Source: Aquabacter cavernae (GTDB lineage: Bacteria; Pseudomonadota; Alphaproteobacteria; Rhizobiales; Xanthobacteraceae). From it: DNA of 64,000 nucleotides. The DNA is taken from positions 292,599 through 356,598 of the forward strand of contig NZ_RWKV01000001.1 in assembly GCF_003993795.1 (NCBI RefSeq). Reading direction: 5' to 3'. How positions within the stretch are numbered: the first letter of the stretch is position 1; every line of letters begins with the position of its first letter. This document shows, piece after piece, positions 58,662-64,000 of the stretch. The position numbers and the translations under genes are program-made. Under the pieces are notes generated by a model, which was not told the DNA's origin, did not search any database, and saw only the letters and a list, made by a program, of their open reading frames with translations.

Positions 58662-59390
58662 TCAGGCCGACGGCGCCTTCGGGGGCGTTTCCGCCATCAT
58701 CTTCTGGCGCACGTCCGTATCCACGAAGTTCTCCTCCACCGCGTCGACGGCTGCGGCGGGATCCCGGTCGCGGATCGCCTGGATCAGGTTGTCGTGGAAA
58801 TGCATCATGCGGGTGAGCGGGCCCAGGGCCAGCACCATCCCCACATATTTGATGAAATCGGGCCGCGCGGCGCGGTAGGCCTCGATGAGGAAGGGGTTGT
58901 CGCTCGCCTCGAAAATGGAGAGATGGAAGCTGTGATCGAGGGCGGTGAACTCCTCGACGCTGCTATTTTGTGCAGCCGCATAGCAGGTCTGCCAGGCTGT
59001 CTCGATGGCGGCGAGCGATTCCGGCGTGCGGTTCTGGGCGGCGAGGCGCGCGGCCGCCGGCTCCAGGGCCCGGCGGAACTCGAAGAACGCAACCAGGGCC
59101 TCCGCCTCTCCCACCGACGCGGATTTGCGGCCCATCAGGTCCCGCCCCACCACGAACGTGCCCAGCCCGCTGCGCGACTGCACGAGGCCGAGATGACCGA
59201 GCACCCGCAACGCCTCGCGCACCGTTGAGCGGCCGACGCCGAGCTGGACGCTCAGTTCATGCTCCGAGGGCAGGCGCGAGCCGGGGGTCCAGCCTTCCTC
59301 GTCCAGCATGCCGCGTATGGCGGTGATGACCTCGTCCACCAAAGTGGTGCGCGCGACCTTCTCCAGCGCTTTCACTTTACGCAAAGCCAT
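58662..59390 (-). CDS. FadR-subfamily GntR transcriptional regulator
   Basis: A 242-residue regulator. Winged helix at 15-80 (VDEVITAIRGMLDEEGWTPGSRLPSEHELSVQLGVGRSTVREALRVLGHLGLVQSRSGLGTFV) and an all-helical FCD ligand domain with metal-binding pattern Asp...His...His (DHSFHLSIFEA, MMHFHDNLIQAIRDRD). ATG 59390 follows AGGGGACC. Divergent from the LysR gene; TGTCTGACA at 59475-59483 is a possible operator. Probably senses an organic acid and may control neighbouring transport genes. Confidence 0.88.
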   Translation of the reverse strand: MALRKVKALEKVARTTLVDEVITAIRGMLDEEGWTPGSRLPSEHELSVQLGVGRSTVREALRVLGHLGLVQSRSGLGTFVVGRDLMGRKSASVGEAEALVAFFEFRRALEPAAARLAAQNRTPESLAAIETAWQTCYAAAQNSSVEEFTALDHSFHLSIFEASDNPFLIEAYRAARPDFIKYVGMVLALGPLTRMMHFHDNLIQAIRDRDPAAAVDAVEENFVDTDVRQKMMAETPPKAPSA

Positions 59391-59448
59391 CTGGTCCCCT
59401 CTCCGGCGTTCATTGCGCATTTCGGTGCCGTCATCTTGGGCAGTGCCG

Positions 59449-59483
59449 ATTACTTTATAATCAGGCAGTCTGCTTGTCTGACA
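59449..59483. promoter_or_regulatory. Candidate operators between GntR and LysR genes
   Basis: ATTACTTTATAAT (59449-59461) has the T-N11-A dyad form of LysR boxes. TGTCTGACA (59475-59483) is a perfect odd palindrome like FadR-subfamily sites. Both lie in the 153-bp divergent region. Confidence 0.4.
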
Positions 59484-59543
59484 GCTACCATCATGTTTCT
59501 ATTTTTAAAAGGGATTTCTTGATTTCCCTCACGGGAGCAGCGG

Positions 59544-60479
59544 ATGGAACTGAGGCAACTGATCTACTTCAAAAGCGTCGCCGAGGCGGGCAGCTTCGCG
59601 CGCGCCTCGGCGACGCTGCATGTGGCCCAGCCCGCTTTGAGCAGCCAGATCAGCAAGCTGGAAGGGCAGCTCAAGGCGCAGTTGTTCGAGCGGCACGCGC
59701 GCGGCATCTGGCTCACCGAGGCCGGGCGCGTGTTCCTGGAGCATGCCACGCGCATCGTGGAAGGCGTGGAGGGCGCGCGCCGCGCCATGAGCGACCTCGC
59801 GACCGACGAGCCGCATGGTCCCGTCACCGTGGTCATGCCCACCACGCTCGCTCTGGTCATCGCCCAGCCGCTCATCGACCATGTGGCGCAATTGCTGCCG
59901 CGGGTGCGGGTGCAGATCGTCGAGGCGCTGAGCGGCGAGATCAGCCAATGGTACGCCTCCGACCGTTTCGACCTGTCCGTGCTCTATGAGGGCCGGGGCA
60001 AGGTGGCGGACGGGGCCGTGCCGCTCTGCCGCGAGGATCTGTACCTGCTGCGGCCGGAGGAGGGCGCGCCGCTCGCCCCCACCATAAGGTTCGTGGACGT
60101 GGAGCCGCACCGGCTGTTCCACACGACGCCCATCCATTCCTGCCGCCTGTTGCTGGACGAGACCTGCGCGCGCATGGGCATCCATCTGCGATATGCGGCC
60201 GAGATCGACTCCATCCAGGTGCTCCAGGATCTCGTGGTCCAGAAGAGCGGCTTTTCGATCTTTCCCAGCATCGCGGCCTCCGCCTATCGCGCGCGGGGCA
60301 TCTGCTATCAGCGCATCGTCGATCCGGGCCTGGGGCTGAACAGCTATGTGGCCCCCGCGCGCACCCGCCCGCTCTCCGGCGCGCAGAGGGCCGTAATGCG
60401 CCTGCTGCCCCGGCTCGCGCGCCGCATCGCCGCGCAGGGATCCCGGCCGGATCCGCTGCCGGCCATCCAGGCCGCGTGA
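59544..60479 (+). CDS. LysR-family transcriptional regulator
   Basis: A 311-residue LysR protein. N-terminal helix-turn-helix (MELRQLIYFKSVAEAGSFARASATLHVAQPALSSQISKLEGQLKAQLFERHARGIWLTEAG) resembling the Nac/Cbl group, then a periplasmic-binding-like effector domain (about 90-295, VTVVMPTTLALVIAQPLIDHV...). It sits immediately before the ABC uptake operon and may activate it in response to the transported compound. Confidence 0.88.
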   Translation: MELRQLIYFKSVAEAGSFARASATLHVAQPALSSQISKLEGQLKAQLFERHARGIWLTEAGRVFLEHATRIVEGVEGARRAMSDLATDEPHGPVTVVMPTTLALVIAQPLIDHVAQLLPRVRVQIVEALSGEISQWYASDRFDLSVLYEGRGKVADGAVPLCREDLYLLRPEEGAPLAPTIRFVDVEPHRLFHTTPIHSCRLLLDETCARMGIHLRYAAEIDSIQVLQDLVVQKSGFSIFPSIAASAYRARGICYQRIVDPGLGLNSYVAPARTRPLSGAQRAVMRLLPRLARRIAAQGSRPDPLPAIQAA

Positions 60480-60658
60480 CAGCGATGGTCATCGGCCCCC
60501 GGGACGCTTCGCGAATCCTTATGGGCCGCTTACGCAAACGGTATTGGTGCAGGAGCGTAAGCTTCTGCATTGTATAGCTGGCTTAGATCCGGACATCCGG
60601 GACCCATGATTCTTAGACGCCGCTTCGGGAAGCGAAGCGGCGAACGCTGGAGATTTAC

Positions 60659-61774
60659 ATGCGTCGTGCAACTCTTCTGGCTCTCGCCTCTCTTCTCTGT
60701 ACCTCCGTTGCCAATGCGCAGGCCGTGCAGATCCCGGTGATCGTCCCACTCACGGGGCCGATCGCGCTGGAGGGCACCTCCCAGCGCAATGGGGCGGTGC
60801 TCGCCATCGAGAGCGCGGCGCCCCTGAAGGTGGACACCACCGTGCTGGACACGGCGGGCGCCGCCGAGGGCGGGGCCAATGCGCTGGAGCGCGCGGCCGG
60901 CGGCAAGGGCGTGGTGGCGGCGGTGGCGCCCATGTTCGGCACCCAGGTGCTGCCCATGATCCCGCTGGCGGACGAATACGGCATCCCCCTTCTCACCACG
61001 GCCGGCACGGCGGCCATCACCGAGAAGGGCAGCAAGTTCGTCTATCGCTTCTTCCCCTCCGACATGGTGACCAAGCGCGCCCAGGCGAAATACGTGCTGG
61101 AGGACCTCGGCAAGAAGAAAGTCGCCATCCTCTACAACTCCACCGCCTACGGCCAGAGCGGCTTCGACGCCCTGACCAATTACATCAAGCAGGGCGGCGG
61201 CGACGTGGTCTATTCGGACGCCATCGACCTCACCACCAAGGATATGACGCCCACCTTCGCCAAGCTGAAGGCGGCCAATCCCGACGTGGTGCTCATCCAG
61301 ATGCACACCGGCTCCATGGCCCTGCTGCTGCGCCAGTATCGCCAGGCGGGCCTCGACATTCCGGTGGTCGCAAACACCATGCTCACCATGCCCTCCACCG
61401 CCGCGCTGCTGGAGCCGGCGGAGCTGAAGGGCGTGTGCGCCGAGACCTCCGCCTTTATCGGCAAGGGCGTCTCTCCGGCCCTGGACACGTTCATCGACAC
61501 TTATACGGCGAAGTACAAAGCCGCCCCCGACTTCTTCGCCCTTCAGCAGTATGACGGCGTGAACATGGCGATCGCGGCCGTGAAGGACGGTGCGAAGACC
61601 CCCGGGGACGTCCAGAAATACCTGGCGAGCAAGACCTATGACGGCGCCGCCATGTCCTACACATCGGACGGCAAGGGCAACATGGCCCATTCGGCGGTGA
61701 TCGTCTGCTTCGACGGCACCTCGCGGTCCCCGGCGCTGGTGAAGCGCTACGAGGGCAAGCCCACCACCAACTGA
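60659..61774 (+). CDS. ABC transporter periplasmic binding protein (branched-chain amino-acid type)
   Basis: A 371-residue solute-binding protein, signal peptide (MRRATLLALASLLCTSVANAQA, cleavage after NAQA). Type I periplasmic-binding fold of the LivJ family: PVIVPLTGPIALEGTSQRNGAVLAIE, GGKGVVAAVAPMFGTQVLPMIPLADEYGIPLLTTAGTAAI, and YGQSGFDALTNYIKQGGGDVV. It delivers an amino acid, amide or aromatic acid to the permeases encoded next. First gene of the operon. Confidence 0.9.
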   Translation: MRRATLLALASLLCTSVANAQAVQIPVIVPLTGPIALEGTSQRNGAVLAIESAAPLKVDTTVLDTAGAAEGGANALERAAGGKGVVAAVAPMFGTQVLPMIPLADEYGIPLLTTAGTAAITEKGSKFVYRFFPSDMVTKRAQAKYVLEDLGKKKVAILYNSTAYGQSGFDALTNYIKQGGGDVVYSDAIDLTTKDMTPTFAKLKAANPDVVLIQMHTGSMALLLRQYRQAGLDIPVVANTMLTMPSTAALLEPAELKGVCAETSAFIGKGVSPALDTFIDTYTAKYKAAPDFFALQQYDGVNMAIAAVKDGAKTPGDVQKYLASKTYDGAAMSYTSDGKGNMAHSAVIVCFDGTSRSPALVKRYEGKPTTN

Positions 61775-61804
61775 CCATAAGCGGATCAGGGCAGGCAGAT
61801 CGAC

Positions 61805-62722
61805 ATGCTACAGCTCACCTTGAACACCCTGTCGCTCGGCAGCGCCTATGCGCTGGTGGCGCTGGGGCTGGTGCTGGTGCTCAACGCCACCAATGCCGTC
61901 AATTTTGCGCACGGCGCGCTCGTGATGCTGGGCAGTTATCTCGCCTTCGCCATCGCCATGGTCGTCCCCGGGCAGGGCATCGTCGTGCTGCCTCTGGTGC
62001 TTCTCTCGGCGGCGGCGTTCGGGCTGGTCCTGGCCCTGATCGCCTATTTCCCCCTGCGGACCAAGCCGGTGGTGGCGGTGTTCATCGCCACCATCTCGGC
62101 GGGCTCCATCTTCGAGAATCTGGTGCTGCTCACCTTCGGCCCCGAGCCGCGCAGCACGCCGCCCATCCTGGGCAACAGCATGCTGGATCTCGGCGGCGGG
62201 CTCGCCATCAACGAGCAGTCCATCGCGGTGATCTGCGCCGCCTTCATCCTCATCGCCGGGCAGTATGTGCTGTTCGCCCACACCCGCTTCGGCCGCCGCA
62301 TGCGCGCCGTGGCGCAGGACCCGGACATGGCGGCGGCCTCCGGCATCAATGTGAAGCTGATGATCGCCTTCACCTTCATGCTCGCCGCCGCTCTGGCGGG
62401 CGCCGCCGGCATGTTCCTGTCGGCCACCTACTACACCTCGCCCACGGATGGCGGGAACTACATGATGAAAGCCTATCTGGCCGTCACCATCGGCGGCTGG
62501 GGCAGCATTCCCGGCACCGTGGTGGGCGCGTTCCTGGTGGCGCTGTTCGAGGTGCTCATTCCCGCCATCCCGGCGCTCATTCCCGGCCTCGACGCCTATC
62601 TGCCCACCACGACTTTGTTCTCCATGACATCGTCCACCATCGCCCTCTTCATCACCTTCCTCGCCGTGCTGCTGCTGCGCCCCCAGGGCCTGTTCGGCGA
62701 AGCCATCAAGAAGAGGGCGTGA
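61805..62722 (+). CDS. ABC transporter permease (LivH family)
   Basis: A 305-residue inner-membrane permease with about eight helices. AYALVALGLVLVLNATNAVNFAHGALVMLGSYLAF at the start and the EAA-like loop MRAVAQDPDMAAASGINVKLMIAFTFMLAAALAGAAGMF are LivH hallmarks. 30 bases downstream of the binding protein, and 4 bases before the fused gene. Confidence 0.9.
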   Translation: MLQLTLNTLSLGSAYALVALGLVLVLNATNAVNFAHGALVMLGSYLAFAIAMVVPGQGIVVLPLVLLSAAAFGLVLALIAYFPLRTKPVVAVFIATISAGSIFENLVLLTFGPEPRSTPPILGNSMLDLGGGLAINEQSIAVICAAFILIAGQYVLFAHTRFGRRMRAVAQDPDMAAASGINVKLMIAFTFMLAAALAGAAGMFLSATYYTSPTDGGNYMMKAYLAVTIGGWGSIPGTVVGAFLVALFEVLIPAIPALIPGLDAYLPTTTLFSMTSSTIALFITFLAVLLLRPQGLFGEAIKKRA

Positions 62723-62726
62723 GCGC

Positions 62727-64000
62727 ATGTCCCTCCCGCATGCCCGCACCATCGCCGGCCTCCTGGGCGTGCTCGCCCTCGTCGCCTGGCCCCTGGTCTT
62801 CTCCAGCCCCTTCGACCTGCGCATCTTCACGCTCACCGGCGTGTTCGCCCTCATGGTCATCGGCTATCAGTTCATCTTCGGCCATGTGGGGGCGCTGGCG
62901 CTCTCGCAGGCCACCTTCTTCGGCCTCGGCGCCTATGCCACCGCCATCTGCGCGGTGAAGCTCGGCTTCAGCTTCCCCACCACGCTCACCCTCTCGGTGC
63001 TGGTGTCCGTGGTGGTGGCGCTGTTCATCGCCATCCCCGTGCTGCGCCTCAGCTCCCATTATTTCGCCCTCGCCACCCTCGGCATCAGCCAGATCGTGAC
63101 CTTGGTGGCGCTGGAATGGGTGTCGCTGACCGGCGGCGGAAACGGCTTCGCGGGCGTGCCGCTGCCCAACATTGCGGGCGTGGTCATCCCGCGCGGCTGG
63201 CCGCTGATGCTGCTGGTCTGGACGTTCGTGGCCGTGGGCGCCGTGCTGGCCTGGCAGATGATGCGCGGGCTCTACGGCAAGGCCTGCCATGTGGTGCGCG
63301 AAGACGAGGTGGCCGCGCGCTCGCTCGGCATCGACATCGACCGCATCCGCCTGACCATGCTGCTGCTGAGCGCTGCCTATGGCGGCGCGGCGGGCGCGCT
63401 CTTCGCCCATGTGAACCGCATCGCCTCGCCCGAGGCGCTGGAATTCAAGACCATGGTGCTGTGCCTCACCATGGCGGTGGTGGGCGGGCGCACCAAGGTG
63501 GCCGGGGCCATCATCGGCGCGCTGCTGATCGTGCATTTGCCCGAATGGTTCCGCTTCCTGGACCGCTCCTATGTGATGGTGAACGCCATCATCCTCATCG
63601 GCCTGCTCATCGTGGCGCCGGAAGGGCTGGTGGGGCTCATCGACCGCATCCTGCCCAAGGCGCGGGGCGTGGACATGGCGAAGGTGAGCGCCATCCGCGA
63701 TACGCCCAAGGCGAGCCCGCCGCCGCGCGGGGCACTGCTGCCCTCCACCACGCCCATCCTGGAGGTGCGCAATCTCGGCAAGCGGTTCGGCGGGGTGAAG
63801 GCGCTGGACGATGTCTCGTTCGAGCTTCATCGCGGCACTATCACAGCAGTGATCGGGCCCAACGGCTCGGGAAAGACCACGCTCGTGAACTGCATCACCG
63901 GCGTGGAGACCCCGAACCAGGGCGTCATCACCCTGGGCGGCGCGCCCATCGGCGGGCGCATGCCCCACGACATCGTCCGCAGCGGCATTGCCCGCACCTT
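62727..64000 (+). CDS. Fused ABC permease and ATPase (LivM-LivG), 3' end outside window
   Basis: One open frame from ATG 62727 to the window edge (424 codons seen). Residues about 1-305 form a LivM-type permease (LMVIGYQFIFGHVGALALSQATFFGLGAYATA, EDEVAARSLGIDIDRIRLTMLLLSAAYGGAAGALF). After a linker of about 40 residues the ATPase begins (LEVRNLGKRFGGVKALDDVSFEL) with Walker A GPNGSGKTT. LivM and LivG are usually separate; such fusions are common in Hyphomicrobiales. Confidence 0.9.
   Translation, partial: MSLPHARTIAGLLGVLALVAWPLVFSSPFDLRIFTLTGVFALMVIGYQFIFGHVGALALSQATFFGLGAYATAICAVKLGFSFPTTLTLSVLVSVVVALFIAIPVLRLSSHYFALATLGISQIVTLVALEWVSLTGGGNGFAGVPLPNIAGVVIPRGWPLMLLVWTFVAVGAVLAWQMMRGLYGKACHVVREDEVAARSLGIDIDRIRLTMLLLSAAYGGAAGALFAHVNRIASPEALEFKTMVLCLTMAVVGGRTKVAGAIIGALLIVHLPEWFRFLDRSYVMVNAIILIGLLIVAPEGLVGLIDRILPKARGVDMAKVSAIRDTPKASPPPRGALLPSTTPILEVRNLGKRFGGVKALDDVSFELHRGTITAVIGPNGSGKTTLVNCITGVETPNQGVITLGGAPIGGRMPHDIVRSGIART

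Noticed and set aside
1-64000. CRISPR arrays, rRNA genes, insertion sequences other than the prophage
   Set aside because: No regularly spaced repeats with unique spacers, no rRNA sequence and no other transposase gene were seen in the window.

Overview
The window comes from a GC-rich alphaproteobacterium. The chromosomal genes at the right (aminopeptidase P, DUF3309 peptide, class III aminotransferase, LivM-LivG fusion) suggest the Hyphomicrobiales, perhaps Xanthobacteraceae; this is inferred from protein style, not from a search. There are three layers: a site-specific integrative element at a tRNA-Gly gene, a complete Mu-like prophage nested inside that element's integrase gene, and ordinary chromosome.

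Layer 1, about 1-5900 plus 49074-49192, is the right part of an integrative element. It holds small accessory genes (some AT-rich), an XRE regulator with a likely operator, a Tat-like secreted protein, a small helix-turn-helix protein and a tyrosine integrase. The integrase lacks its last codons in place. They lie 43 kb away, at 49074-49108, just before the 3' end of tRNA-Gly(CCC). The left end of the element is outside the window.

Layer 2, 5901-49068, is a 43,168-bp transposable prophage flanked by the 5-bp duplication ACTCC. Removing the prophage and one ACTCC copy restores a 415-codon integrase in frame. The phage left end is at the right of the window. It carries three end sites (L1-L3), a lipoprotein cargo gene, a rightward repressor gene and an operator region. 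Leftward early genes follow: Ner, small membrane proteins, the DDE transposase, the MuB ATPase, DUF3164, a DnaA-domain-IV-like protein, a PP-loop enzyme, an MT-A70 methyltransferase, an ASCH-like protein, GemA and a Mor/C-like regulator. The late genes run on leftward: endolysin, nested spanins, DUF2730/gp26/DUF3486 proteins, terminase, portal, a head-morphogenesis protein fused to an ADP-ribosyltransferase, a protease-capsid fusion, connectors, a lambda-type non-contractile tail module with a -1 frameshift site, gpJ-like tip protein, fibre, and a Com/DNA-methyltransferase pair before the R1-R2 end sites. The phage therefore joins Mu-type transposition to a siphovirus-type virion.

Layer 3, 49193-64000, is chromosome: tRNA-Gly, aminopeptidase P, a DUF3309 peptide, a hairpin-rich intergenic region, a subtilisin autotransporter, an omega-amino-acid:pyruvate aminotransferase with its terminator, a winged-helix/TPR membrane protein, divergent GntR and LysR regulators, and a branched-chain-type ABC uptake operon that runs off the right edge.
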